DNA of 64,000 nucleotides from Scytonematopsis contorta HA4267-MV1 (GTDB lineage: Bacteria; Cyanobacteriota; Cyanobacteriia; Cyanobacteriales; Nostocaceae), in NCBI GenBank assembly GCA_019359035.1, contig JAHHIC010000065.1, forward strand, positions 62,001 through 126,000, in the 5' to 3' direction. Under the pieces are notes generated by a model. The model did not search any database, was not told the origin of the DNA, and worked only from the letters and a program-made list of their open reading frames with translations. Positions 54,091-63,547 of this stretch are shown here, piece after piece. The position numbers and the translations under genes are program-made. Every line of letters begins with the position of its first letter. Position 1 is the stretch's first letter.

Positions 54091-56715
54091 ATGACATTCT
54101 CTCAGGAGAGGATTATCCCAACGGATCTGAGAAACGAGATGTCTAGGTCTTACCTGGAATATGCGATGAGCGTAATCGTAGGTAGGGCGCTACCAGATGC
54201 CAGGGATGGTCTGAAACCTGTGCATCGTCGTATTCTCTACGCTATGCATGAGTTGGGTTTGATGTCAGACCGTCCTTTCCGTAAATGTGCTCGTGTTGTT
54301 GGGGAAGTTTTGGGTAAGTACCACCCACACGGCGATACGGCGGTTTATGATGCCTTGGTGCGAATGGCACAGGACTTTTCCATGAGGTCGCCTTTAATTA
54401 ATGGTCATGGAAATTTTGGTTCTGTTGATAATGACCCACCTGCGGCAATGCGATATACGGAATGCCGTCTCCAAGCTTTGACTAGCGATGCGCTATTACA
54501 AGACATTGAATCGGAAACTGTAGATTTTGCCGATAACTTTGATGGTTCGCAGCAAGAACCGACCGTTCTTCCTGCGCGAATTCCCCAGTTGTTACTCAAC
54601 GGTTCTTCCGGTATCGCAGTTGGGATGGCTACTAACATCCCGCCACACAATTTAGGTGAGTTGATTGATGGGTTAATAGCACTGATTCACAACCCAGAAA
54701 TTACTGATATGCAATTGATGCAGTATATTCATGGTCCTGATTTTCCTACCGGAAGTCAGATACTTGGTACTGCGGCGATTAAAGAAGCATACACAACTGG
54801 TCGTGGCTCCATAACTATGCGCGGTGTGGCAACAATTGAGACCGTGGAACAGCGAGGGCGTCCCGACCGTGAGGCTATTATTGTCACAGAATTGCCTTAC
54901 CAAACTAACAAGGCTGCGCTGATTGAAAAAATCGCCGATATGGTGAACGAAAAGCGCCTTGAAGGGATTGCTGATATTCGGGATGAAAGCGACCGCGATG
55001 GGATGCGAATTGTTATCGAACTTAAGCGCGATGCTTATCCCCGTGTAGTATTAAACAACCTTTACAAGCAAACGCCGCTACAAGCAAACTTTGGCGCGAA
55101 CATGCTGGCTTTGGTGAACGGTGAGCCGCAGGTTTTAAGGCTGAGCCAGTTTCTACATGTTTTCCTAGATTTTCGCGTCGAAGCAATTACTCGGCGAACT
55201 CAGTATGAACTGCGAAAAGCTGAGGAGCGTGACCATCTTTTACAGGGTTTGTTGATTGCTTTAGCGCATTTAGATGCGATTATTGCTCTAATCCGTGGTG
55301 CTGCTGATACCCCAACAGCTAAAGGAGAGTTAATTACAACTTACGGTTTATCAGAAGTACAAGCGGATGCAATTTTGCAAATGCAATTGCGACGTTTAAC
55401 AGCACTCGAAGCTGATAAAATTCGTAACGAACATGAGGAATTGCAAAATCAAATTGCAGACCTACAGGATATTTTGGCAAAACGAGAACGGATACTGCAA
55501 ATCATTGAAGCCGAAATAACTCTGATAAAAACAAAGTTTGCTACACCTCGTCGTACGGTAATTACTCATGGGGAAGGAGATTTAGACGACCTAGACCTCA
55601 TTGCCAATGAAAAAGCTGTAATTTTGCTAACCGAGCAAGGTTACATCAAACGGATGCCAGTTAATACCTTTGAATCCCAAAGTCGTGCGACCAGAGGTAA
55701 GGCTGGAGCCAAGGTAAAAGAGGACGATACAATTGAACATTTTCTAACTTGTTGCGACCACGACAGCGTATTATTCTTCAGTGACAGAGGTGTCGTTTAT
55801 TGCTTGAAAGCCTATCAAATTTCCGTGGGTTCTCGTACAAGTAGAGGCACGCCAATAGTACAAATGCTGCCTATTCCTAAAGAGGAAAAAATTACCTCAA
55901 TTGTCCCCGTCAGTGAGTTTAGCAGCGATGAATATCTGGTAATGCTGACCAAAGGCGGTAATATCAAAAAAACCGAATTGGCTGCGTTTAGTAACATTCG
56001 TTCCAACGGTTTAATAGCTATTTCCTTAGAAGAAGGCGACCAGTTAAGATGGGTACGTCGTGCTAGAGCAGAAGACAGTATCCTTGTGGGTTCTCGTCAT
56101 GGGATGGCAATACATTTTCGATGCAATCATGAACAATTGCGTCCTTTAGGTAGAGCAACTCGTGGTGTCAAATCGATGAAGCTGAAAAAAGGTGATGAAC
56201 TTGTAGGGATGGATATTCTGCCTGCGGCCATTCTTGACAACTTAACTTCAGTCTCAGAAAACGAGGTAGAAGAAATTGAAAATGAAGAGACTGTTGAAAC
56301 TGTTGAAACTGTCGAGGCTGTTGAAAATTCTGAAAATGAAGAATCAACAGAAGCAACCGAGAACGGTAGTGTTGGTCCCTGGGTACTAGTAATTACAATG
56401 GGAGGATATGGTAAACGAGTACCAGTTGCTCAGTTCCGCTTGCAAAATAGAGCTGGACAAGGAATTATGGCAACCAAGTTCAAAAACCGTAAAACCAAAG
56501 ACAAACTAGCAACCCTACGTATCGTTAACAACGACGAAGAAATAATGATGGTCACCAGTCGCGGTATCATTATTCGACAAGCTGTAAATGCGATTTCTCA
56601 ACAATCTCGTTCTGCGACAGGTGTAAGAGTACAACGTCTCGACGAAGACGATGCAATTACAGGGGTAGCAATAGTTCCCCCCGATACTGGTGAGGAAATA
56701 GCAGACGCTGAATAG
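54091..56715 (+). CDS. gyrA: DNA gyrase subunit A
   Basis: 874 residues. The N-terminal breakage-reunion domain has [20 protein letters not shown], the quinolone region [17 protein letters not shown] (Thr at the position of E. coli Ser83, Asp kept at 87) and the catalytic Tyr in AAMRYTE. The C-terminal beta-pinwheel has blades such as [11 protein letters not shown] and [12 protein letters not shown]; the GyrA-box appears as a variant (SRATRGKAG). A Glu/Val-rich insertion (about 723-760: [32 protein letters not shown]) interrupts the pinwheel between blades. The protein introduces negative supercoils with GyrB, which is not in the window. Start ATG 54091. Confidence 0.96.
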   Translation: MTFSQERIIPTDLRNEMSRSYLEYAMSVIVGRALPDARDGLKPVHRRILYAMHELGLMSDRPFRKCARVVGEVLGKYHPHGDTAVYDALVRMAQDFSMRSPLINGHGNFGSVDNDPPAAMRYTECRLQALTSDALLQDIESETVDFADNFDGSQQEPTVLPARIPQLLLNGSSGIAVGMATNIPPHNLGELIDGLIALIHNPEITDMQLMQYIHGPDFPTGSQILGTAAIKEAYTTGRGSITMRGVATIETVEQRGRPDREAIIVTELPYQTNKAALIEKIADMVNEKRLEGIADIRDESDRDGMRIVIELKRDAYPRVVLNNLYKQTPLQANFGANMLALVNGEPQVLRLSQFLHVFLDFRVEAITRRTQYELRKAEERDHLLQGLLIALAHLDAIIALIRGAADTPTAKGELITTYGLSEVQADAILQMQLRRLTALEADKIRNEHEELQNQIADLQDILAKRERILQIIEAEITLIKTKFATPRRTVITHGEGDLDDLDLIANEKAVILLTEQGYIKRMPVNTFESQSRATRGKAGAKVKEDDTIEHFLTCCDHDSVLFFSDRGVVYCLKAYQISVGSRTSRGTPIVQMLPIPKEEKITSIVPVSEFSSDEYLVMLTKGGNIKKTELAAFSNIRSNGLIAISLEEGDQLRWVRRARAEDSILVGSRHGMAIHFRCNHEQLRPLGRATRGVKSMKLKKGDELVGMDILPAAILDNLTSVSENEVEEIENEETVETVETVEAVENSENEESTEATENGSVGPWVLVITMGGYGKRVPVAQFRLQNRAGQGIMATKFKNRKTKDKLATLRIVNNDEEIMMVTSRGIIIRQAVNAISQQSRSATGVRVQRLDEDDAITGVAIVPPDTGEEIADAE

Positions 56716-56772
56716 CTTTAGGTTTTGAGTTTTGAGTTTTGAACGCAATGACAACATTATTATTTTCTTGCA

Positions 56773-58488
56773 ATGATATTGCTTAAAACTCAAAACTTTA
56801 AATACCTCATAGCTTTAATTAGCGGTACTTTGATGGGGTTTACAGTTGCTCCAGTTAGCGCTTGGTTTCTATCATGGTTTGCTTTAGCACCTCTATGGGT
56901 TTTAGTAGTTCAATTTGGTCAAAAAGATAATCCCACATCTACCCCTATTCCCAAGTTTAAATATGGAACATCTATAGCAAAGCAGAGTCTGGCAACTAAA
57001 AGTAGAAAATCTGACGTTAAATTAGAGCTAGAAATTCCAGTCAAAAATGACGGCAAAAACAAGGACAAATTATTTTCTTTACCCTCCTTAAGCTTTTACC
57101 TTTTACCCTTGCTTTGGGGAATTGGTTATTATGGGGTGTCTTTATCTTGGATTTCCGGACTACATCCTCTGACATGGTTAGGAATTCCTTGGTTAGGAAG
57201 TATAGCTATAGCATTTTTTAGTTGGTCGTTTATCACACTTTGGGGAAGTGCATTAGTTACAGCTTGGGCTTTAATTATGAAAATTACAGTCCAAGCCACA
57301 CAAAAATCACCACTTTTCCCTTTAACACAAGTTATTTTTGGTACTGCAATATGGTGTCTTATAGAAAGTGTCTGGAGCACTGGTCCTTTGTGGTGGAGTT
57401 CATTATCTTATACTCAATCACCGCATAATCTCGTAATCTTACATCTTGGTCAACTTTCTGGAGCAAATGCGGTCACAGCATCAATTGTGGCAGTGAATGG
57501 GTTAATTGCCCAAGGATGGATAAACCGTAAAAACCCAGATAGTGTGGAGAAAAACTTCAGGTTCGTCAATTCTTATTTCTTCTTAACTATAACCTTATTC
57601 ATCTCAGTTCACATCACAGGTTTTATACTATACAATCAACCAATCAGTAAAACTCCAGAGACAGCATTAAAAATAGGAATTGTACAAGGTAATATCCCCA
57701 ACAGAACAAAATTTGATTATTTTGGATTACGTCGTGCGATTCAAGGTTACACCAGTGGATATGAAAAATTGGTTAAACAGAATGTAGATGCAGTATTAAC
57801 ACCAGAAGGAGCCTTGCCTTTTTTCTCTCAGGATATTAAAAATAGTTCCTTAGTAACAGCAGTCAAAGAAAAAGGTGTTGTTGCTTGGATTGGTGGTTTT
57901 GCAGAACAAGGTGGAAGTCGCTATACAAATAGTTTATTTACGTTTACTGGCAATGGTGAAATTTTTAGCACCTACGGTAAACATAAGTTAGTACCTTTGG
58001 GAGAATATATACCCTTTGAAGAATTTTTAGGTAATATTATTAATCGTTTATCACCAGTCACAGCTAAACAAATACCTGGAAAACCCAATCAAATTTTTGA
58101 AACACCTTTTGGACGGGGTATTGTAGGAATATGTTATGAATCAGCCTTCCCAGAAATATTTCGCTACCAAGCTGCAAAGGGAGGAGAATTTATTATCACC
58201 GCTTCTAATAATGACCCTTATAGCGAAGCCATGCAAACCCAACATCACGCTCAGGATACCATGCGAGCAATCGAAACTGATAGATGGGCTGCTAGGGCAA
58301 CTAATACTGGATTATCTGCTTTTGTTGACCCACACGGAAAAACTTTGTGGATATCTGGACATAAAACTTATGAAACTCACGCAGAAACAATCTATCGTCG
58401 TCAAACTCAAACTTTGTATGTCAACTTGGGTGATTGGTTGACACCTTCGTTGGTAGGATTAAGTATATTTTTGTTAGTGTTTAGATAA
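56773..58488 (+). CDS. lnt: Apolipoprotein N-acyltransferase
   Basis: 571 residues. Six or more N-terminal membrane helices are followed by a periplasmic nitrilase domain with the Glu-Lys-Cys triad: Glu in VLTPEGALPF (about 344), Lys in YGKHKLVPLGEY (about 404) and Cys in GICYESAFPE (about 453). It adds the third acyl chain to lipoproteins. A charged loop (about 51-100, KDNPTSTPIPKF to KNDGKNKDKL) between the second and third helices is longer than in enteric proteins. Start ATG 56773, 57 bases after gyrA, so co-transcription is possible. The C-terminus ends in a last helix (VGLSIFLLVFR). Confidence 0.94.
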   Translation: MILLKTQNFKYLIALISGTLMGFTVAPVSAWFLSWFALAPLWVLVVQFGQKDNPTSTPIPKFKYGTSIAKQSLATKSRKSDVKLELEIPVKNDGKNKDKLFSLPSLSFYLLPLLWGIGYYGVSLSWISGLHPLTWLGIPWLGSIAIAFFSWSFITLWGSALVTAWALIMKITVQATQKSPLFPLTQVIFGTAIWCLIESVWSTGPLWWSSLSYTQSPHNLVILHLGQLSGANAVTASIVAVNGLIAQGWINRKNPDSVEKNFRFVNSYFFLTITLFISVHITGFILYNQPISKTPETALKIGIVQGNIPNRTKFDYFGLRRAIQGYTSGYEKLVKQNVDAVLTPEGALPFFSQDIKNSSLVTAVKEKGVVAWIGGFAEQGGSRYTNSLFTFTGNGEIFSTYGKHKLVPLGEYIPFEEFLGNIINRLSPVTAKQIPGKPNQIFETPFGRGIVGICYESAFPEIFRYQAAKGGEFIITASNNDPYSEAMQTQHHAQDTMRAIETDRWAARATNTGLSAFVDPHGKTLWISGHKTYETHAETIYRRQTQTLYVNLGDWLTPSLVGLSIFLLVFR

Positions 58489-58606
58489 TATTAAAACACA
58501 ACCTAAAAGGTATCTTATTAAAGAATAATTATACTCCAAGAAAGAGGGAAATGGATGTTTAAATTTTTACGATTGAGCATATCGTAGAGATTGGAGAAAA
58601 ATTGTC

Positions 58607-58852
58607 ATGGCTTATAACAACATCGAGGAATTATCTCAAGAAATTAAAGAAGAACTGCCACAACACGCACAACAAATATTTGTTGCAGCATTTAACGCAG
58701 CCCAAGGGAATGGAATGAGTGAAGAAGGTGCGCGCGAGGTTGCTTGGAATAGCGTGAAAAACCAATTTAAACAAGAGCCGAATGGAAAATGGCGCATCAA
58801 AGCTGACGAGTTGCATCAAAATTATAAAGCAGTTACTTCTGGTGGAAATTAA
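58607..58852 (+). CDS. ChaB family protein
   Basis: 81 residues. The ChaB pattern is clear: LPQHAQQIFVAAFNAAQ followed by EGAREVAWNSVKNQFKQEPNGKW. It was named for a proposed regulatory role beside the ChaA cation antiporter in E. coli, but no ChaA is found here and the real function of cyanobacterial ChaB proteins is unclear. It is a small soluble acidic protein. Start ATG 58607 with GGAG about ten bases upstream. Confidence 0.9.
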   Translation: MAYNNIEELSQEIKEELPQHAQQIFVAAFNAAQGNGMSEEGAREVAWNSVKNQFKQEPNGKWRIKADELHQNYKAVTSGGN

Positions 58853-58911
58853 TTGCAATTAACTCCAAATTTGTTTAACTTACGGACTTCCAATAAATAA
58901 ATTCCACTCTC

Positions 58912-58985
58912 TTGTGGGGTGGGCATCCTTGCCCGCCTATTTTTGTTTTTGTTAAGAACAATCCGCCTTTGCTATGTATAACTCG
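58912..58985. repeat. Dispersed hairpin repeat with degenerate tail unit
   Basis: The head TTGTGGGGTGGGCATCCTTG, then CCCGCC (58912-58937), is followed by a tail (GTTAAGAACAATCCGCCTTTG, then CTATGTATAAC) that resembles one unit of the 22-base array at 42909-43005. Confidence 0.75.
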
Positions 58986-59053
58986 GTCAATGCTTGAAAA
59001 AAATCAGTAAACTAAATTGTAATAGCCCAATGCTTAAGTGCTTATTCGAACCC

Positions 59054-60247
59054 ATGACCCAACAAAGTACGAGAATTTGTATACTAGGCGGAGGCTTTGG
59101 TGGTCTCTACACAGCCCTGCGCTTGAGCCAGTTGCCTTGGGAAGTATCCCAAAAGCCAGAAATTATTCTTATAGACCAAAACGACCGTTTTCTTTTTGCT
59201 CCTCTGCTTTACGAACTTTTAACTCGAGAACTGCAAACCTGGGAAATAGCACCACCTTATGAAGAATTGCTGCAAAATACAGGTATACGCTTTTACCAAG
59301 GTGTAGTTACAGGAATTGATATTGATAAGCGTAACGTTCAGCTACAAGATGGTCTAGATATTACTTACGACCGCTTAGTATTAGCAATGGGTGGTGAAAC
59401 TCCTCTCGATGTAGTACCTGGGGCAGTATCTTACGCTTATGGGTTCCGTACAATTGCTGATGTTTATAGTTTAGAAGAACGGCTGAGAATTTTAGAAGAA
59501 TCTGATAGCGATAAAATTCGTGTAGCCGTTGTTGGTGGTGGTTACAGTGGTGTTGAGCTAGCTTGTAAATTATCAGACAGGCTTGGTGATAGAGGAAGAT
59601 TCAGACTTATTGAACTGAGTGACCAAATTTTACGAAACTCTCCTGAATTTAATCGCGAGGCTGCAAACAAAGCTTTAGAAGCGCGAGGTGTGTTTATCGA
59701 TTTGGAAACTAAAGTTAATACCATCACTCAAGACACTATTTCTTTAGACTATAAAGGTCAAGTCGATACCATACCTGTAGATTTGGTAATTTGGACAGTA
59801 GGGGTACGGGTAAATCCGGTTGTACGGAATTTATCTGTCAAGCAAAACAAACGAGGGTTAATTACTACCACACCAACTTTACAGCTTCCCGACCATCCAG
59901 AAATTTTTGCATTGGGAGACCTGGCAGATTGTCTAGATGCATCCGGACAGCAAGTCCCAGGTTCTGCACAAGTCGCTTTCCAACAAGCCGATTATGCAGC
60001 TTGGAATATTTGGGCTAGTTTAACTAATCGTCCCTTGCTTCCTTTCCGCTACCAATATTTGGGAGAGATGATGGCGTTAGGAATTGACAACGCGACGCTG
60101 ACTGGTTTAGGAATCAAACTAGATGGCTCGTTAGCATTCCTCGCACGTCGTATTGCTTATTTATATCGAATGCCAACTCTAGAACATAAATTAAAAGTAG
60201 GATTTAATTGGCTAGCACGTCCGATAATTGAAGCAATGTCCAAATAA
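59054..60247 (+). CDS. ndbB: Type II NAD(P)H dehydrogenase / demethylphylloquinone reductase (NdbB-like)
   Basis: 397 residues from ATG 59054 (MTQQSTRICILGGGFGGLYT); an upstream TTG would add 20 residues without similarity. It has two Rossmann dinucleotide sites: ILGGGFGGLYTALRLSQLPW for FAD and VAVVGGGYSGVELACKLSDR for NAD(P)H. The late FAD contact is FALGDLADCLDASGQQVPG. The sequence follows closely the Synechocystis Slr1743 protein as I remember it, which reduces demethylphylloquinone in vitamin K1 synthesis. The C-terminal amphipathic region (LARRIAYLYRMPTLEHKLK) fits peripheral membrane binding. Confidence 0.88.
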   Translation: MTQQSTRICILGGGFGGLYTALRLSQLPWEVSQKPEIILIDQNDRFLFAPLLYELLTRELQTWEIAPPYEELLQNTGIRFYQGVVTGIDIDKRNVQLQDGLDITYDRLVLAMGGETPLDVVPGAVSYAYGFRTIADVYSLEERLRILEESDSDKIRVAVVGGGYSGVELACKLSDRLGDRGRFRLIELSDQILRNSPEFNREAANKALEARGVFIDLETKVNTITQDTISLDYKGQVDTIPVDLVIWTVGVRVNPVVRNLSVKQNKRGLITTTPTLQLPDHPEIFALGDLADCLDASGQQVPGSAQVAFQQADYAAWNIWASLTNRPLLPFRYQYLGEMMALGIDNATLTGLGIKLDGSLAFLARRIAYLYRMPTLEHKLKVGFNWLARPIIEAMSK

Positions 60248-60288
60248 ATAGTCAATTCGCTATATAAACATTGAGTAAGCTATACATA

Positions 60289-60316
60289 GTAGAGACGCGA
60301 TTAATCGCGTCTCTAC
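60289..60316. repeat. 28-base palindrome, variant of the GTAGAG family
   Basis: GTAGAGACGCGATT followed by its complement. The outer GTAGAGACG is identical to the copies at 1145, 22127 and 49122, and the inner arm differs. It lies just after ndbB. Confidence 0.9.
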
Positions 60317-60500
60317 ATCTATTGTTAATTTTTGTTGAAAATCTTTCCTTAAAAATATTTTTAGCTATAATCAATAAACACTAAAAAACCCCTGAAAGCG
60401 CCTCCGTAAAAGATTACAGCTTACCTAAGCTAAATTACTTAAGTATTTTTTAACCTGGGGTACATAAATCTCCACAATTTCTACATAATTAAGTTGTAAT

Positions 60501-60770
60501 TATAATAACTATAGAGGCTAACTTACTCTATGCCCAAAACTTTAGTTATAGCCAACTGGCCGTGTTAATGGCAAGATAGCTTGCGATTAGCTGGAAAGTG
60601 CAAATTTGACTCTCAAGACCGATGTAAGAAGCACTTTCTGTACAGCTAATACCCGTAGGGGTGTCTACTAAGGGTCTGCATCAACAATTTGAGAATAAAA
60701 AACTGGCTGCAAGCTTGTTGATAAGATTACACACTGCATCCAGAATTCCGCACCCCCCAAAAAATCAGCA
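60501..60770 (+). ncRNA. Candidate structured RNA or leader upstream of the duplicated-domain gene
   Basis: A TATAAT at 60501-60506 is followed by several stems. Stem A: GCAAG 60571-60575 with CTTGC 60580-60584. Stem B, the strongest: ATTAGCTGGAAAGTGC (60586-60601) pairs fully with GCACTTTC (60631-60638) and CAGCTAAT (60643-60650), with a four-base bulge TGTA and a 29-base loop. Stem C: ATCAACAA 60680-60687 with TTGTTGAT 60715-60722. The stretch has higher GC than its surroundings and no repeat-family signature. It may be an independent small RNA or the 5' leader of the gene at 60786. No known Rfam-type family is recognised. Confidence 0.45.
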
Positions 60771-60785
60771 ATCGTAATATCTACC

Positions 60786-61484
60786 ATGAATGAAATAGAA
60801 GTTTTTGGTTCCGCTGTTGAACTGGTTGCCAAGGTTTTACAATCTAGGAACAAGACCTTGATTGAATCATGCAGCAAGATGTTGGCTGCTCTGCTGGGAA
60901 ATCATTATACATTAGATATTTTTATTGCAGCGATGATTGAATTATCTAAAGTTGCTACTGGGAGTTTTCATTGGACTTTAGAAGAATTATCCACTTTTCC
61001 CACTTTTTCTGTCCTCCTACAAAATAAAAATAATAGTGAAAAACGGCAGTTGGAATTTGGAAAAATTTGTAATGATGCACAAATATTTCAGTTAAATATA
61101 GAGTTCGCAATTAATATTCTGAAAGCTCATAACAAAAACATATTAGAATCATGTGAAAAACTAATTAATAATACCTTAGGAGCAGATTACACAGCACAAA
61201 TTTTCATAACAGTATTGTTTGAATTATCTGACTTAGATTCAAATACACTAGACTGGACAATGCAAAATTTATATCAGTTAGAGTTTTATGAGGAATTATT
61301 AAGTATAGTTACAATGTCCGTAGTGAAAAAACTGACTGAGAAAGGCTTTGTTATGGGTCAAGACTTTAGTGCCAGCTTCCAGGGACAAATCTTAATCAAA
61401 GAAAATGTCAAAAATGTATTTATAGAAAGCACACAAGACCCAGAAGACAAGTTATTATTTCAACAAATCTTACAAGTGGCATAA
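60786..61484 (+). CDS. Unknown protein with internal duplication
   Basis: 232 residues, no family recognised. Residues 11-78 and 105-172 align over 68 positions without a gap, with 23 identities (shared pattern N-K-x3-E-S-C-x-K, LG-x2-YT-x2-IFI, then EL-S and W-T-x3-L). Each unit looks all-helical. The C-terminal part (173-232) has a short beta-type segment (MGQDFSASFQGQILIKENVKNVFI). It is soluble with no signal. Start ATG 60786. The stop codon is directly followed by the start of the NYN nuclease gene (TAA then ATG, no spacer), which implies coupled translation and a common function. Confidence 0.75.
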   Translation: MNEIEVFGSAVELVAKVLQSRNKTLIESCSKMLAALLGNHYTLDIFIAAMIELSKVATGSFHWTLEELSTFPTFSVLLQNKNNSEKRQLEFGKICNDAQIFQLNIEFAINILKAHNKNILESCEKLINNTLGADYTAQIFITVLFELSDLDSNTLDWTMQNLYQLEFYEELLSIVTMSVVKKLTEKGFVMGQDFSASFQGQILIKENVKNVFIESTQDPEDKLLFQQILQVA

Positions 61485-62126
61485 ATGAATGTAACAAGTT
61501 TCCCTAACAAGCCAAATCAGTATGACAAGTTTAATAAAAAAGTATTACACCAAAACAATACATATATGGATACGGGTGTTGAGTATACAGAAATCACAAC
61601 GCTAAACAAGCCGAGTAATAATATTTTCAAATGCGACCATCGCGGTCGGCTTGCTATCTTTATAGATGGTGCCAACCTATTTTATGCAGCAATGCAACTC
61701 GGTATTGATATTGACTACAGCAAATTACTTCGGTGCTTAACCCCAAATTCTCAGTTATTACGTGCATTTTTTTATACTGGCTTTGACTCTGCAAGCGAAA
61801 AACAACAGGGCTTTTTGCTTTGGATGCGTCGTAACGGCTATCGGGTAATTACTAAAGATTTAATTCTATTTGCTGATGGCTCCAAAAAAGCTAATTTGCA
61901 CGTAGAAATGGCTGTAGATATGATAACCTTAGCTTCCCATTACGATACAGCAGTGTTAGTAAGCGGAGATGGTGAACTTGCTTATGCCGCAAACACGGTT
62001 GCTTACAAAGGGGCAAGGTTAGAAATTGTCAGTTTACGCTCCATGACAAGTCACTCTTTGATTGATGTAGCAGACTGCTTCGTTGACCTTGAGGATATAA
62101 AAGAGGAAATTCAGCAAATACATTGA
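61485..62126 (+). CDS. NYN/LabA-like PIN-fold nuclease domain protein
   Basis: 213 residues. The N-terminal 50 residues are disordered (rich in N, T and K). The NYN domain (about 55-205) has D61 in LAIFIDGANLFYAA, D145 in VEMAVDMITLA and D162 in VLVSGDGELAYAA, the acidic residues expected to bind a metal ion in PIN-like RNases. The subgroup includes cyanobacterial LabA, named from circadian output in Synechococcus. A C-terminal acidic helix ends DIKEEIQQIH. It directly follows the duplicated-domain gene with no spacer. Possible roles are RNA cleavage or a regulatory toxin-like unit; neither is shown. Confidence 0.88.
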   Translation: MNVTSFPNKPNQYDKFNKKVLHQNNTYMDTGVEYTEITTLNKPSNNIFKCDHRGRLAIFIDGANLFYAAMQLGIDIDYSKLLRCLTPNSQLLRAFFYTGFDSASEKQQGFLLWMRRNGYRVITKDLILFADGSKKANLHVEMAVDMITLASHYDTAVLVSGDGELAYAANTVAYKGARLEIVSLRSMTSHSLIDVADCFVDLEDIKEEIQQIH

Positions 62127-62129
62127 AGA

Positions 62130-62365
62130 GTGGGTAATGGGTAATGGGTAATGGGTAATGGGTAATGGGTAATGGGTAATGGGTAATGGGTAATGGGTAA
62201 TGGGTAATGGGTAATGGAATGAGGAAGAAAAAGATTAGTCTAAAATTAATGTTTAATTTATCTCCTTCATCTCCCCAATCTCCCGAATCTTCCTCATCCC
62301 CATTACCAATTACCAATTACCAATTACCAATTACCAATTACCAATTACCAATTACCAATTACCCA
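62130..62365. repeat. Inverted heptamer arrays (GGGTAAT / ACCAATT)
   Basis: About twelve GGGTAAT units (62130-62214), about 85 unique bases, then about nine ACCAATT units (62302-62363). The right array read in reverse (GGTAATT) differs from the left (GGTAATG) at one base of seven, so the arms can pair. It lies between the convergent NYN and dapF genes. Long frames across it on both strands are repeats and not genes. Confidence 0.9.
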
Positions 62366-62367
62366 AT

Positions 62368-63210
62368 TTACAACTTACCGCTGAAAACTTTTTCTGCTGG
62401 TCCGGTCATATAAATTCGCCCTTCGCTTTCTGACCATTCGATTTGCAAGGGGCCTCCGGGAAGTTCTACGGTTGCGAGTCTGTCACAGTTACCTGTTAGT
62501 ACTCCAGCAACCAGAGATGCACAAGCTCCTGTTCCACAGGCTAATGTTATACCAGCACCCCGTTCCCAAACACGCATTTTTAAATAGTCGCGACGCATAA
62601 CTTGGATAAATTCGGTATTTGTCCGTTGAGGGAAAACTGAGTGGTGTTCAAATTGAGAACCGATGGTTTCTAGGGGAATAGCTGCAACATCTTCCACAAA
62701 GGTTATGCAGTGAGGATTACCCATGCTCACACAGGTAATGTCCCAAGTTTTTCCTGCAACTTCTAATGGTTGATTAATTACTTTTTCGTCAGAGTTGACT
62801 AAAGTGGTGGGTATTTCTCCTGCTAATAACTTAGGTATACCCATATCAACTTTAACTTGACCGTCGGGCATTAGTTGAGGTGTAATCAGACCAGCAAGGG
62901 TATGAATTTTATATTTCTGGTTACTTCCAGCCTCTTTTCCTTCCAAATCTGCTAAAAAGCCAGCTAAGCAGCGAATCCCATTACCACACATTTCTGGTTC
63001 CGAACCGTCAGAATTAAAAATCCGCATTGTGTAATCAGTATCCTGAATTCCTGGTAAGGCAAAAATCACACCGTCAGCACCAATACCAAAATGACGGTCG
63101 CAGAATTTGATGGCTTGCTCTGGAGTGATTACTGGTTCTGCATTTGAGCGGTTGTCAATCAAAATAAAGTCATTGCCAAGACCGTGATACTTAGTAAATT
63201 CGATTGCCAT
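62368..63210 (-). CDS. dapF: Diaminopimelate epimerase
   Basis: 280 residues of normal length. The two catalytic cysteines are present: C75 in MCGNGIRC and C225 in ACGTGACAS. Substrate-loop motifs include [13 protein letters not shown] and [16 protein letters not shown]. It converts LL- to meso-diaminopimelate, the precursor of lysine and peptidoglycan crosslinks. Start ATG 63208-63210. It is divergent from hfq with 72 bases between start codons, an arrangement conserved in cyanobacteria. Its end touches a heptamer array. Confidence 0.97.
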   Translation of the reverse strand: MAIEFTKYHGLGNDFILIDNRSNAEPVITPEQAIKFCDRHFGIGADGVIFALPGIQDTDYTMRIFNSDGSEPEMCGNGIRCLAGFLADLEGKEAGSNQKYKIHTLAGLITPQLMPDGQVKVDMGIPKLLAGEIPTTLVNSDEKVINQPLEVAGKTWDITCVSMGNPHCITFVEDVAAIPLETIGSQFEHHSVFPQRTNTEFIQVMRRDYLKMRVWERGAGITLACGTGACASLVAGVLTGNCDRLATVELPGGPLQIEWSESEGRIYMTGPAEKVFSGKL

Positions 63211-63282
63211 TTCTCTAAGGATGAATTATCAAGGATTTGTAAGTAGTTAAACACTTCTTTTGTAGATAAACAATTACCTAAA

Positions 63283-63501
63283 ATGCCTACTATTGAATTT
63301 GACACGTCATTACCCAGCGTACGGCAAGTACAAAACCTTATCAAACAAACCTCAAGCATTGAGCTAAAGCTGATGACTGGGGATACACTTATTGGCAGAA
63401 TTTTGTGGCAAGACCAGCAATGTGTTTGTCTTGTGGATGAAAGCAACCAGCAAACAACTGTTTGGAAGCAGGCAATAGCTTATATAAAACCTAAAAATTA
63501 G
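63283..63501 (+). CDS. hfq: Hfq, cyanobacterial type
   Basis: 72 residues. The Sm-like fold is visible: an N-terminal helix (SVRQVQNLIKQ), then Sm1 strands (SIELKLMTGDTLIGRILWQDQQCVCLVDES) and Sm2 (QTTVWKQAIAYIKPKN). The canonical proximal-site KH motif of enterobacterial Hfq is missing, as in other cyanobacteria, where Hfq has been linked to type IV pilus function through PilB rather than to classical small-RNA pairing. Divergent from dapF. A short heptamer array follows at 63502-63550. Confidence 0.93.
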   Translation: MPTIEFDTSLPSVRQVQNLIKQTSSIELKLMTGDTLIGRILWQDQQCVCLVDESNQQTTVWKQAIAYIKPKN

Positions 63502-63547
63502 TTTGTTGACTGTTGACTGCTGACTGTTAACTGCTGGCTATTGAGTG
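63502..63547. repeat. Heptamer array (TGTTGAC / TGCTGAC)
   Basis: A single-arm array directly behind hfq, in the convergent spacer before the TrkA-C gene. The units are the same as in the left arms of the rpo spacers. Confidence 0.8.

Noticed and set aside
59040-59060. tRNA T-loop-like GGGTTCGAAT on the minus strand
   Set aside because: No acceptor, D-arm or anticodon structure around it.
60501-60770. Known riboswitch or 6S RNA
   Set aside because: No conserved cores of cobalamin, TPP or glutamine riboswitches and no 6S-like long open central bubble were recognised; kept only as an unclassified RNA candidate.
62029-62413. Frames across the heptamer arrays between the NYN gene and dapF
   Set aside because: Repeats of ITHYPLP / NYQLP type come directly from 7-base units; no unique coding sequence.
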